Source: an uncultured Steroidobacter sp. (GTDB lineage Bacteria > Pseudomonadota > Gammaproteobacteria > Steroidobacterales > Steroidobacteraceae). From it: a stretch of 64,000 nucleotides of DNA. Location: positions 1 through 64,000 of the forward strand of contig CALLKK010000001.1 in NCBI GenBank assembly GCA_938008435.1, read 5' to 3'. Below, piece after piece: positions 25,127 to 34,031 of this stretch. Position 1 is the stretch's first letter. Each line of letters opens with the position of its first letter. The position numbers and the translations under genes are program-made. Below the pieces are notes generated by a model. The model did no database searches and had not been told where the DNA came from. It was given only the letters and a program-made list of their open reading frames with translations.

Positions 25127-26959
25127 CTAGTCGTCGTCCTTGATCGTGACGGTGGCGACGCGCACGCTTCCCAGTCGCGCTCGCTGTGCATCGATCAACT
25201 CGATGGAAAAGGTTTCGTCGCCTTCGGCTAGCTGGTCGTTACGAAGCGGAATGTAGAGAGCACGCTGCGCCTGGCCATCGGCGAATTCGACAGTGCCGGT
25301 CGGGCTCGTGATGAAGTCTTCATCGATTTGCGCGGTGCCGCTCGTCGCGCGCCAGCGAGCGACGGCGCGGCCGTCGAGAGAGCCCGTGCGATGCACGATC
25401 AAGACCGCGGCGATGGCGCTTTCGCTCGTCGTGATCGAGGCACTCTCGAAGCCGATGCTGTCGAGTGCGGGCGGGGAGGCTTTCGGCGGGGAACGCGATG
25501 TCGCGGGTGCGGCAGGCGTCGCCTCAGGCGAGGTGCCAGTCTCCGTAGCATCGTCGTTTGCTGGGGGAGGCGTAGGTAGGCTCAGATGCTCCGGCGCGCG
25601 TGTGCCTGATGGGGCAACGTTGCCGAGCGCGCTCGTGCCGATGGTTTCCGCGGTTGCCTGAGCGGACGGCACGGCATCGGCCGTATCCGGTTCGATGCTT
25701 TCGCGCCGGGCGGCAAACAGCATCACGGCGAGCGCGACAGCAATGAAGACGAAAAAGCCCCAGCTGCGCTGCGTCGGCATCAGATCGTCGGCGGGATCCG
25801 CGGGTGCGGCCGGCTGACTCGGTGCAAGCGGCGCCTGCGGTGCGCGTGGGACGGCCGGCGCATCCGCGAGCAACTTTTGCGCGAGTGTGACGATATCGGC
25901 CGGACGTTCTTCGCGCTCCCAGGAGAGGGCTGACAGCAACGCCAGCCATTGCGGTGCAGAGAGATTCCACGCACGTGCCGGTGTCTTGCCCTCAGCGCGC
26001 GCTTCGAGCGAGGGGAGGCGTTCGAAAGGATGATTGCCCGTCAGGAGCTCGTACGCTACGCATGCGAAGCTGAACACGTCGTCGCGCGGGTCGGGCTTGT
26101 CTCCGCTCAGTACCTGCGGGCTCGCGTAAGCCGGTGTACCGGCAGGAATGCGCGTGTCTTCGCCTTCGAGCGAAGCTGCTGCACCGAAGTCGAACACTTT
26201 GACCTGACCGCTCGGCCCGACGATCACATTGGCGGGCTTGAAGTCGCCGTGCACGATGTCCTTGCTGTGCGCGTAGGCGAGCGCCTGGGCACATGAGGTC
26301 AACACCGCACGCTTGAGCGTGTCAGGAAGCCCGTCGGGCTCGCGCATGAGCGTCGCCAGCGAACGCCCTTCGATGAGCTCCATCGTCATGAACCACGTCT
26401 GATCATCGCTTTCCAACGCCACGACACGGGCAATGTTCGGATGCACGAGGCCCTGCGCGTGCTTGAATTCATGTTGCAAGCGGGCGACGGCCCGCGTGCG
26501 ATCCTTGACATCGGGTCGCGGCATCTTGATTGCGATGCGCGCGCCGGGTGCCTGCTGATCGAGCGTGAGATCGCGCGCGCGAAACACCCAAGCCGTGCCC
26601 CCGGCACCCAGCACCTGCTCGATGAGATAGCGCTCTTTGAGCACCGCGCCAGGAGATACGTGCGCACTTCGTGCGGGTGTTGGAGCAGGCTCGGCGCGCG
26701 CCGGTGCAGGGGTGGTGGAAGTGTGTTCCGGTCCGATGGGCGTGGCCATCGTCGCTGTGGCGCCGATGACTTCCGTCGTGGCGGTGTCGGTGTGATCCAC
26801 AGGCGTGTCGAGCGGCACATCCTCGGTGCAGACCTCAGCCATATCCGCGGTGCCGCCATCTTGTAGATCGCCGGTGGCGCCGCCGTCGAGATCAATCGTC
26901 TTCGGCGCCCACGCCTTCGGCGTCGATGAATGGCGAACGTCGAGATGCGCGGACATCAC
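25127..26959 (-). CDS. Ser/Thr protein kinase with periplasmic Calx-beta domain
   Basis: 610 aa. A Pro/Thr/Ala-rich N-terminal tail (1-105) precedes a Hanks-type kinase domain (about 108-368): glycine loop GAGGTAWVF (118-126), Lys145, catalytic loop HGDFKPAN (237-244, Asp239; Gly replaces the usual Arg), and DFG (257-259). One membrane helix (about 400-417) leads to a Pro/Ala/Thr linker and a C-terminal Calx-beta domain (501-610; ending LAEGDETFSIELID...VTIKDDD). The topology puts the kinase in the cytosol and the Calx-beta fold, a calcium-binding or adhesion module, in the periplasm. Its position within the EPS locus suggests it senses Ca2+ or the polymer and signals inward (inference). Confidence 0.9.
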   Translation of the reverse strand: MMSAHLDVRHSSTPKAWAPKTIDLDGGATGDLQDGGTADMAEVCTEDVPLDTPVDHTDTATTEVIGATATMATPIGPEHTSTTPAPARAEPAPTPARSAHVSPGAVLKERYLIEQVLGAGGTAWVFRARDLTLDQQAPGARIAIKMPRPDVKDRTRAVARLQHEFKHAQGLVHPNIARVVALESDDQTWFMTMELIEGRSLATLMREPDGLPDTLKRAVLTSCAQALAYAHSKDIVHGDFKPANVIVGPSGQVKVFDFGAAASLEGEDTRIPAGTPAYASPQVLSGDKPDPRDDVFSFACVAYELLTGNHPFERLPSLEARAEGKTPARAWNLSAPQWLALLSALSWEREERPADIVTLAQKLLADAPAVPRAPQAPLAPSQPAAPADPADDLMPTQRSWGFFVFIAVALAVMLFAARRESIEPDTADAVPSAQATAETIGTSALGNVAPSGTRAPEHLSLPTPPPANDDATETGTSPEATPAAPATSRSPPKASPPALDSIGFESASITTSESAIAAVLIVHRTGSLDGRAVARWRATSGTAQIDEDFITSPTGTVEFADGQAQRALYIPLRNDQLAEGDETFSIELIDAQRARLGSVRVATVTIKDDD

Positions 26960-27032
26960 GTGTACTTGCTCCGCAGCGAACGAGACGCTTGGAATGGGAT
27001 AGCAGCGATGCCATGCATGTCGGTCGCGCCGG

Positions 27033-28091
27033 TCACGTCGATTCCGCTCCTGCCATCGCTTGGGTTTCGCGCGGCGGCAGATAGCCTTTGGCTCGATACC
27101 AGCTCACGGTGTCCGCTGCGCCGGCTGCGAAGGTCACCTGCGGTTGAAAGCCGAGCATCTCCTGCGCCTTGGCGGTCGAGAACATGAAGCTCTTGGTAAA
27201 GAAGTCGAGGCGCCGACGATGCAACGGCGGGTGCATGCCGAGGGGCGTAAAGACCGCTTCGCATGCTCTTGCGGCGACGGTGAACGGCCACAGGGGCAGG
27301 TGCAAGCGCGGCGGACGGCGCCGCATCACCGTGGCAATCGTTTCGATCATTTCCTTGGTCGTGAGAGCTTCGGCGCCGGCGACGACGAACAGCTGTCCGA
27401 CGGCCGCCGGATGCTCCACCGCGAGCAAGAGCATGCGGATCAAGTCGCCGACATACATCGGCTGGTGCCGATTGAGCCCCGGGCCGATGATGGCGAAATG
27501 ACCGCGGTCGATGGCACGAAACAGCTTGAGCAGACGAAAGTCGCTCGGACCGTAGGTTTCCGGGATGCGTACGATGCAGGTCTCGAGGTCCTGCGCGAAG
27601 CTTGCGACGACGCCTTCGGCTTCGAGCTTGCTGCGCGTATAGGGATTGTCGGGATGCGTGGCGCTCGTTTCATCGAGCACATGATCCGCGCCCGAGCCGT
27701 ACACGCCGATGGTGCTGCCGTACACGAAGCGGCGCACGCCTGCCTTCTGCGCGGCTTCGAGCAGCACGCGAGTGCCGATGACGTTCACGTCGCGAAAGTA
27801 CGCTTCCGGCATTTGCGCTTCGTGCTGCGCGGCCGCGAGATGAATGACGGCACTGCAGTCGGCGACGACGCTGGCGGCGAACTGAGTTTCCTGGAGCTTG
27901 CCGAGCGCCAGGCGCACGCCGGCGGCACGCAGCTCATCCGCGCGCTCTTTCTCTACACGCGAGGCGTCTCGCCCGACGGCGATGACATCCAGCCCGCTAC
28001 GGTGAGCATGCAACGCCAGCCGCGAGCCGATGAAGCCCGTGGCGCCGGTGATCAAGAGCCTGGATTGTCCTGTGCTGTTTGGTGCGTGCAT
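27033..28091 (-). CDS. NAD-dependent epimerase/dehydratase (extended SDR)
   Basis: A 352-aa Rossmann-fold enzyme with GATGFIGSRL at the N-terminus, a Ser in GSTIGVYG and the YxxxK pair in PYTRSKLE. It likely epimerises, dehydrates or reduces a nucleotide-linked or lipid-linked sugar. ATG 28091 is preferred; a TTG at 28103 would overlap the preceding stop. It is downstream of the GlpD-like gene on the same strand and probably co-transcribed. C-terminal hydrophobic patches hint at membrane association. Confidence 0.88.
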   Translation of the reverse strand: MHAPNSTGQSRLLITGATGFIGSRLALHAHRSGLDVIAVGRDASRVEKERADELRAAGVRLALGKLQETQFAASVVADCSAVIHLAAAQHEAQMPEAYFRDVNVIGTRVLLEAAQKAGVRRFVYGSTIGVYGSGADHVLDETSATHPDNPYTRSKLEAEGVVASFAQDLETCIVRIPETYGPSDFRLLKLFRAIDRGHFAIIGPGLNRHQPMYVGDLIRMLLLAVEHPAAVGQLFVVAGAEALTTKEMIETIATVMRRRPPRLHLPLWPFTVAARACEAVFTPLGMHPPLHRRRLDFFTKSFMFSTAKAQEMLGFQPQVTFAAGAADTVSWYRAKGYLPPRETQAMAGAEST

Positions 28092-28099
28092 GTGTCGGA

Positions 28100-29836
28100 T
28101 CAACCTACTGCTCGATGCGTGTCACTCACGTGCGGTCGGGGAGTTGCTGCATCGACGCGCGCGTGATGCTTGCGCAGAATCTCCTCGGTCCGTGCGACTT
28201 CTTCTGCAGTGCGCTGTGCCGACCAGCCGAGCAGACGCGCCATCTCTCGAGCGGCGCGCTCGAGCGCATCGCGGCCGGGATGCGCACCCGCTGCCAGATC
28301 GGTGCGCCTGAGCACGACGTCGTCGAGACGCATGGCCATCTCGTGTTCCACGGCGTAGCTGATCTCGCGCAGCAGCGTCGACTTGCCGATGAGCGGCAGT
28401 GCGGCCAGCATCTGCGGGGCAATGCCGTCGAACAGGCGTTCGACGTCGGCGCCGAAGTTGCGTACGAGTCCGTCGATCGTCGCTTGCGGCAACCCTTGTA
28501 ATCGCCGCCGCCACTCGGCGCTGAAAGCGCCAAAGTCGGCGATGTCGCCGCCCGGCAGCGGCGCGTGCGTCGAGGCCGAGACCCGATGGGGAAAGCGCCT
28601 GTCGGGCCACTGCTCGAGCAGCACGTTGAGCGCTCGTTCCGCGTCGATGCGCGCCGTCGTGAAACGAATCCCGACGAGACTCACGAGCCCTCCGACGCCG
28701 TGGCTGCGGCGATGATCGATCAGGCGCGATTCCTTGCCGAAGCTGAGCTCTTCCGGCGTCGCCGTCTCGCCGAATGGCACGAGACCGCAGTTCGCAAAGC
28801 TCACTTCCTCCCTAGTGAGCTGCAACGCCGGATAGACGGTGTTGAGTTCCGCAATCCAAGCGTCGAGTTCCTCGTCCGTGACGTGGGCCGTGTCGGGGTG
28901 CGCAAGCCAGTGCCGATGCCACACACCGAACAGTGTCTTGTCCCGCCAGGGCACGGCAAACAGATGGCGCTTGCTCCGGCTCAAGACCGCGTCCTTGTCG
29001 CGGCTCAACCCTTGCACCGCCAAGGCGTACGGCGAGACCGGGGCGCGCTCGACGATGAAATACGCGTCGCGGGAGAACGGCGCGCGGGCGAAGGGGCCGA
29101 AGCGCGCCTCGTCGCGATTGACGAAATCGGCCCATGGGCCGGCGGCGTTCAAGGTCAGCCGCGCGCGAATCTCGATCTCCTCGCCGCTCAGCACGTCGCG
29201 GGCGCGCGCACCGATCACATTCGAGCCGTCCCACAGATAGCTGCGCGCCTCCATGTAATTGCAGACCGTCGCACCGAGCTCGGCGGCAGCGCGTACGAAG
29301 GCCAGCACGAGCCGCGCCGGGTTGTACATCTGACCGTCTTCGAAGACGACGGCGCCGCTCAGATCCGGGGCGTCCAAGTGCGGGAAGAGCCCAAGCAGCT
29401 CGGCGCGTCCCAAGAAACGCGTGCGATGAATCCGCCGAGCCGGGTCGCGGATCGCGCGATTGCGATCGAGCGTGAGCAAGTCGTAGAGACAGGCGCCTGC
29501 ACCGAGAAACACCTTGCCGCGTCGACCGTGTCCATAGGTCGGTATTGCGATCGGCAACGGTTGCACCAGATGGGGCGCGATGCGCAGGAAGGTCGTGCGC
29601 TCATGACATGACGAGCGCAGGCGCGTGAAGTCGGCGTGCTGCAGGTAGCGGATCCCGCCGTGGACCATCTTGAAGCATTCGGACGAGGCACCTGCGCCGA
29701 AGTCGCTGCGCTCGATGAGCGCAGCGCGCAGTCCGCGCAGCGCGGCTTCCCGCGCGGCGGCGGCACCGAACGATCCGCCGCCGATGATGAGCACGTCGAA
29801 TTCGCGATCGGTGAGCTCTGTTGGATTGCGTCGCAT
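28100..29836 (-). CDS. GlpD-like FAD-dependent glycerol-3-phosphate dehydrogenase family protein
   Basis: A 578-aa flavoprotein of the DAO family. The N-terminal dinucleotide fold is VLIIGGGSFGAAAAREA, followed by the GlpD-type segment ASSECFKMVHGGIRYLQ, and a C-terminal DAO_C helical domain (about 430-560). Length fits aerobic GlpD (about 500-560 aa). It is not next to glpK, glpF or glpR but inside an EPS locus with an SDR gene, so it may act on a glycerol or glycerate side group, or may simply supply dihydroxyacetone phosphate. True substrate is uncertain. Confidence 0.82.
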   Translation of the reverse strand: MRRNPTELTDREFDVLIIGGGSFGAAAAREAALRGLRAALIERSDFGAGASSECFKMVHGGIRYLQHADFTRLRSSCHERTTFLRIAPHLVQPLPIAIPTYGHGRRGKVFLGAGACLYDLLTLDRNRAIRDPARRIHRTRFLGRAELLGLFPHLDAPDLSGAVVFEDGQMYNPARLVLAFVRAAAELGATVCNYMEARSYLWDGSNVIGARARDVLSGEEIEIRARLTLNAAGPWADFVNRDEARFGPFARAPFSRDAYFIVERAPVSPYALAVQGLSRDKDAVLSRSKRHLFAVPWRDKTLFGVWHRHWLAHPDTAHVTDEELDAWIAELNTVYPALQLTREEVSFANCGLVPFGETATPEELSFGKESRLIDHRRSHGVGGLVSLVGIRFTTARIDAERALNVLLEQWPDRRFPHRVSASTHAPLPGGDIADFGAFSAEWRRRLQGLPQATIDGLVRNFGADVERLFDGIAPQMLAALPLIGKSTLLREISYAVEHEMAMRLDDVVLRRTDLAAGAHPGRDALERAAREMARLLGWSAQRTAEEVARTEEILRKHHARVDAATPRPHVSDTHRAVG

Positions 29837-30263
29837 CGTTTGGTAAACGCATTGGATGCCGAAGCGAAATGCACGTTTAGTGCCGACTCGGCGAAAGTCG
29901 TGTTTCCGCGCCTCGATGAGGCAGCGTGCTCAGCTCGACTTCAGTGCTTGCAGGTAGGGATTACAGCGCAGTTGTAACTTCCACTACCGCGCCTTGAGCC
30001 GAATCTCGCGCCCGCGATGCTCAAGTCAGAGATGACGACGTCGCTATCGGAAAAATCTGACACGCCGGAGTGCCAACCCGTTGTTCAGGGCTTCTCCGAT
30101 GTCGCCTGCGCAGCAGCAAAGGTACTTTCGCCCGCGTCGGATCGCTAGCTCGTGACGGATCACGAACGTCGTTTTGCTGCGGATCGGAGCGTGCGGAAGA
30201 CGCGTTTTGCCGACAGCGTGACGATGAAGTTGCTGACGAATACCATCGAGGGAAGAATTTTCC
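29837..30263. other. Divergent intergenic region, 427 bp
   Basis: This non-coding gap separates the minus-strand GlpD-like gene and the plus-strand lyase gene. No convincing ORF, hairpin terminator or sigma-54 box was found. A weak match (TGACGAT-N4-TTGCT at 30218-30233) has the right spacing but a poor -24 element. The AT content is slightly higher near 30040-30060. It presumably holds both promoters. Confidence 0.5.
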
Positions 30264-31682
30264 ATGCGACAAGCAATGAATCGCTCAACGCACGCCAAGA
30301 GCTCGCTACGCAAGCGGATCGCGACGGCGCTGGCGGGTGCCGCGCTGCTCGCGCCTTTCATGGCCGATGCGCTGCCTGTGATACCGAATGCAGCGGGGTT
30401 CGGGATCGACACGCCCGCCGGACGCGGCGGCAAGGTGTATCGCGTCACGAATCTGAACGACTCGGGCGCCGGATCGCTGCGCGAGTGCGCGCTCGCGTCG
30501 GGTCCGCGTGTGTGCGTCTTCGAAGTCTCAGGGACGATCCGCCTGAAGAAAGATCTCAGCATCACCAACCCGAACATCACGATCGCAGGTCAGACTGCGC
30601 CGTCGCCGGGCATCATGCTGCGAGGGGCGGCGCTGCGCATCTCCACGTCCGACGTGCTCGTGCAGCACATCCGAGTCCGTGCCGGCGACGACCCGGACGG
30701 TCCGAATCCCGAGAATCGCGATGCGCTCAAGATCGAAAGCGACAATGGCGTGATCCGCAACATCGTGGTGGATCACTGTTCGTTCGCCTGGGCGATCGAC
30801 GAGACCGCCAGTCTCTGGCTGAATTGGGACAACGTCACGTTGAGCAACAATATCTTTGCCGAGGCGCTCGACAACTCGTTGCATCCCAAGGGCCCGCACG
30901 GCTATGGCGTCCTTTTCGGACCTTACAACGGCAAAGTGACGTTTGTCGGCAACCTCCTCGCCCATATGGCGGACCGCAATCCGCTGTCGCGTGCCGGACA
31001 GATGGTCATGGTGAACAACGTCGTCTACAACCGTAAGGTGCGGGACGTCGACCTGCAGAGCGAACGTGGCATCGTCACGAAGAACACGATCATCGGCAAT
31101 GTCTTCATTCGCGGACGCGATCATGCGAACAGCGTCAAGCCGGTGGCCGTACATACCGAAGGCAATCAGTTCGCGCTGCCGTCGGCCAGCCGCATCTACT
31201 TGGCGGACAACCACGCACTCGATATCGCCAATTCGGCGAAGGATCCGATGTCGCTGCTCTCGCCGATCGGCAATGCAGTGCCGCTGACGCCGTTTCTGAC
31301 GAACGCGCCGCCGACCTGGCCTGCAGGTCTGACGCGATTGGCGACGTCCGACAGTGTCGTGCTCGATCACGTGCTCAGGTCGGCGGGTGCGCGCCCGGCG
31401 GATCGCGATCCGGTCGACGCGCGCATCGTCGATCAAGTGCGAAAGGGGACGGGGCAGATCATCAACTGCGTGGCGCCCGACGGGAGCGCGCGTTGTCAGA
31501 AGAACGCGGGCGGCTGGCCCAACCTCGCGCAGAACCGTCGCACCTTGACGCTGCCGGAGAACTACAACGAGGTGACGCCGAGCGGGTACACGCGGCTAGA
31601 GCTGTGGCTGCACGAGCTGGCGGCGCAGGTCGAAGGGCGCTCGCCGCGTCCGCCGGCAGCGCCGGTGCTCGCGGGCGGATGA
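30264..31682 (+). CDS. Secreted pectate-lyase-like protein (right-handed beta-helix)
   Basis: 472 aa with a signal peptide (basic RKRIATALAGAALLAPFMADA) and a parallel beta-helix body. Typical pectate-lyase-like phrases are GTIRLKKDLSITNPNITIAGQTAP, VVDHCSFAWAIDE and LSNNIFAEAL. It resembles PL1-type polysaccharide lyases that cleave uronic-acid polymers in the periplasm or outside. In an EPS locus it may trim or release the polymer. GGGAAGA lies about 9 nt before the ATG at 30264. A rho-independent terminator follows at 31772. Confidence 0.87.
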   Translation: MRQAMNRSTHAKSSLRKRIATALAGAALLAPFMADALPVIPNAAGFGIDTPAGRGGKVYRVTNLNDSGAGSLRECALASGPRVCVFEVSGTIRLKKDLSITNPNITIAGQTAPSPGIMLRGAALRISTSDVLVQHIRVRAGDDPDGPNPENRDALKIESDNGVIRNIVVDHCSFAWAIDETASLWLNWDNVTLSNNIFAEALDNSLHPKGPHGYGVLFGPYNGKVTFVGNLLAHMADRNPLSRAGQMVMVNNVVYNRKVRDVDLQSERGIVTKNTIIGNVFIRGRDHANSVKPVAVHTEGNQFALPSASRIYLADNHALDIANSAKDPMSLLSPIGNAVPLTPFLTNAPPTWPAGLTRLATSDSVVLDHVLRSAGARPADRDPVDARIVDQVRKGTGQIINCVAPDGSARCQKNAGGWPNLAQNRRTLTLPENYNEVTPSGYTRLELWLHELAAQVEGRSPRPPAAPVLAGG

Positions 31683-31771
31683 TGAAAGCTCGGCTCCTCG
31701 CGTATGCAGTAGTTTCTACATTGGGTTTGTAATTTCAGGCGTTCGCCTGAGCAAACCGCACGCGACGCAAG

Positions 31772-31815
31772 ACGCCGCCGACGATCGTTCCAGCAACGAT
31801 CTCGGCGGCGTTTTC
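31772..31815 (+). terminator. Rho-independent terminator after the lyase gene
   Basis: A GC-rich stem with one bulged base (31772-31789 paired with 31795-31811), a 5-nt loop and a TTTT run. It separates the lyase transcript from the next promoter at 31826. Confidence 0.85.
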
Positions 31816-31825
31816 GTTTGTCAGC

Positions 31826-31841
31826 TGGTACGCAACTTGCT
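31826..31841 (+). promoter_or_regulatory. Predicted sigma-54 promoter of the flippase operon
   Basis: TGGTACG-N4-TTGCT matches the consensus in 11 of 12 informative positions with correct spacing. It lies 10 nt after the terminator. The predicted start site is near 31852, about 100 nt before the PMT-like gene. Confidence 0.7.
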
Positions 31842-31952
31842 GATCTAGCGTCGCCGTCGCGATGACTCGTGCCGCGACCCAATGTGGGTGGTGCAGAAGA
31901 GGCGCATTGCGGCGTATCTCGATCACCTCCTGCATCAACTTTGGATCCATCG

Positions 31953-34031
31953 ATGTCCATCGACGTTGCCCGCTCGGCGACTCATCCACCGCTGTCCGCC
32001 TCGAGGTTGCCGCGGAGGTGGCCGGTGCTGGATGTGCTCAGGTCGCTCGTGAGCGACACGACGCCCGCGACGAGCCGGGCGAGCGTGCTCGAGCTTGGCC
32101 TGCTCGGCTGTCTCATTGCGTGCGGCGCGTTGCTGCGTTTCTGGGGGCTCGGCAGTGTCGGCCTGCACGGTGACGAAGAGACGATGGGAATGGCCGTGCG
32201 CGGCATCCTCGCCGAGGGTGCGCCGATTCTGCCGAGCGGGATGTTCTACCCGCGCGGGCTGACGCAGCTCTACCTGATGGCAGGTTCGGTGTCGCTCTTC
32301 GGGGAATCGGAGTGGGCGCTGCGTCTGCCTTCTGCACTGTGCGGCGTGCTGCTCATCTTCATCGCGTACTTCGTCGGCCGCAGATTCCTGCGCGTCGAAT
32401 GGAATCTTGCGTTCGTCGCTGCGATCGCCGCGTTGCCTGAGCTCGTCGTCTATTCCCAGACGGCGCGCATGTACATCTTCTTCGTCACCTGCGTAGCAGC
32501 CGCGATGGCTTTCGTGTTCGCCTGGGAACGCAGCAATCGAACGCGTTGGCTCGTCGCTGCGACCGCGACATTGATCCTCGGCATGGATATGCAGGTGCTT
32601 GCCGTGTCGGCGATTGCGCTGTTCTTGTTGCCGGGGATCGTTCACGGCGACGCGCGGCGCCTCTTGTACGGTGCGCTCGCCTGCATCGTTTCGGTTGTCG
32701 CGTTCCTCACGATAGACACCTGGGTGCAGGCTCAATATCCCGTGCCGCCGCCAGAGTTCGCGGCGGAGCTGCCCGAAGGACCGCGCAGCGGGCCGGCGGT
32801 CCGAGGGGATTTTCCTGTCGTATTCGATCTCTTGCTCATCGCCGCATGCGCAGCGATGAGCATCGTGGCGTGGCGGATCGGCCGCAGTATCGGTGCGCGT
32901 GAAGGTATTGCAGCCGGTGTGCTGCTGTTGCTGGGCGCCGTGCTGCAGATCGCATTGTTCTATCACCTGGCGGCTCTCAGTTACGTAGCTGGCGCAGTCA
33001 TTGCGCTGCGCTTCGCGAAGCAAGGCACGTTGCGTCTGTTGCTCGTTCTTGGGGGTGCAGCGGCGCTCGTTGCCGCCGCACACGCGGCGCTTCTCGCGCC
33101 GAAGGCAGGAACGCTCGTCCGACTCGTAGGGGCGATGATCGGGCAACCGAGCGTCTGGCCCTACGTGCGCGTTGCGCAGCTGAGTCTGGCGGCCGGCGTC
33201 ATCGGCGCCGCATCGCTCGCGTGGGTGCTGTACCGCCTCGCACGCGGCCATCCCGTGCCGGACTATTGGTTGCTGATCGTGCTCATGGTCTGGGCGCCGG
33301 TTTTTGCCATCGGTGCTTTCGCATGGAACATTCCGCCGCGCTACACGGCGGTTGCGCTCGTGCCGTTGCTCCTGTCTGCGTTTGCCGCCGTGCAAGCTGC
33401 GTCGGATCGCTGGCTCAGAACGCGTGCGAGCACATGCATCGCAGCGGCGGTCACGGCGCTGCTCGTCATCAATCCGGTAGAAGCAGCGCGCGTGGTGAAC
33501 GCCGGCTATCGCATCCATCCGGACCACAAAGGCACTGCCGAGTATCTGCGTTCCATTGGAGTCAGCGACGACGATGTCGTGCTCGCCGAGGATGTGTTGC
33601 AGCAAACGTATTACCTCGGCAAGGTGGACTATTGGCTGATCGGCCCGGCGGTGGCGCAACGCTTCGTCACGAGCAAGGACGGCACGGTAGTCGACTTCTA
33701 CACCGGCACGCCGGTCGTGGTCAGCCAGGCGATGCTCGATCGCGTGCTGAGCGAGCATGCCGACAAACGCATCTTCGTCATCGTGAGCGGCGAGAATCAA
33801 GCGGACGGGCGGATCGGCATGCGTGGCCCGGAGCTGCATGCGGCAATCCGCTCCGATCGCTTCGAGACGCTGTACGTCGGCCGCGATGGAAAGAGTCAGG
33901 TGCTGCGTGCCATGCCGAGTGCGCGCACCCCACACACTGGAGAGTCCGACACTGCGACCCGTGATGCATCCGATGCCGTCGACGCCAGCCGATCCGAATC
34001 CGCAGACCGTGCCGTCTCGATCCCGCGCTAG
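31953..34031 (+). CDS. PMT/ArnT-family membrane glycosyltransferase (GT39-like)
   Basis: 692 aa with 12 or more predicted membrane helices. The first periplasmic loop carries the acidic GT-C signature GLHGDEETMG, followed by MFYPRGLTQLYLM, as in ArnT/PMT enzymes. A soluble C-terminal domain (about 500-690) follows. It likely transfers a sugar from a polyprenyl-phosphate donor to the polymer or a lipid on the periplasmic side. The start at 31953 (MSIDVARS) is chosen; GTG 31869 in frame is possible and lies also after the predicted sigma-54 start site. The 3' end overlaps the flippase gene by 68 nt. Confidence 0.85.
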   Translation: MSIDVARSATHPPLSASRLPRRWPVLDVLRSLVSDTTPATSRASVLELGLLGCLIACGALLRFWGLGSVGLHGDEETMGMAVRGILAEGAPILPSGMFYPRGLTQLYLMAGSVSLFGESEWALRLPSALCGVLLIFIAYFVGRRFLRVEWNLAFVAAIAALPELVVYSQTARMYIFFVTCVAAAMAFVFAWERSNRTRWLVAATATLILGMDMQVLAVSAIALFLLPGIVHGDARRLLYGALACIVSVVAFLTIDTWVQAQYPVPPPEFAAELPEGPRSGPAVRGDFPVVFDLLLIAACAAMSIVAWRIGRSIGAREGIAAGVLLLLGAVLQIALFYHLAALSYVAGAVIALRFAKQGTLRLLLVLGGAAALVAAAHAALLAPKAGTLVRLVGAMIGQPSVWPYVRVAQLSLAAGVIGAASLAWVLYRLARGHPVPDYWLLIVLMVWAPVFAIGAFAWNIPPRYTAVALVPLLLSAFAAVQAASDRWLRTRASTCIAAAVTALLVINPVEAARVVNAGYRIHPDHKGTAEYLRSIGVSDDDVVLAEDVLQQTYYLGKVDYWLIGPAVAQRFVTSKDGTVVDFYTGTPVVVSQAMLDRVLSEHADKRIFVIVSGENQADGRIGMRGPELHAAIRSDRFETLYVGRDGKSQVLRAMPSARTPHTGESDTATRDASDAVDASRSESADRAVSIPR

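Noticed and set aside
30218..30233. Possible sigma-54 site before the beta-helix lyase
   Set aside because: TTGCT is present at the right spacing, but the -24 box TGACGAT lacks the GG dinucleotide.
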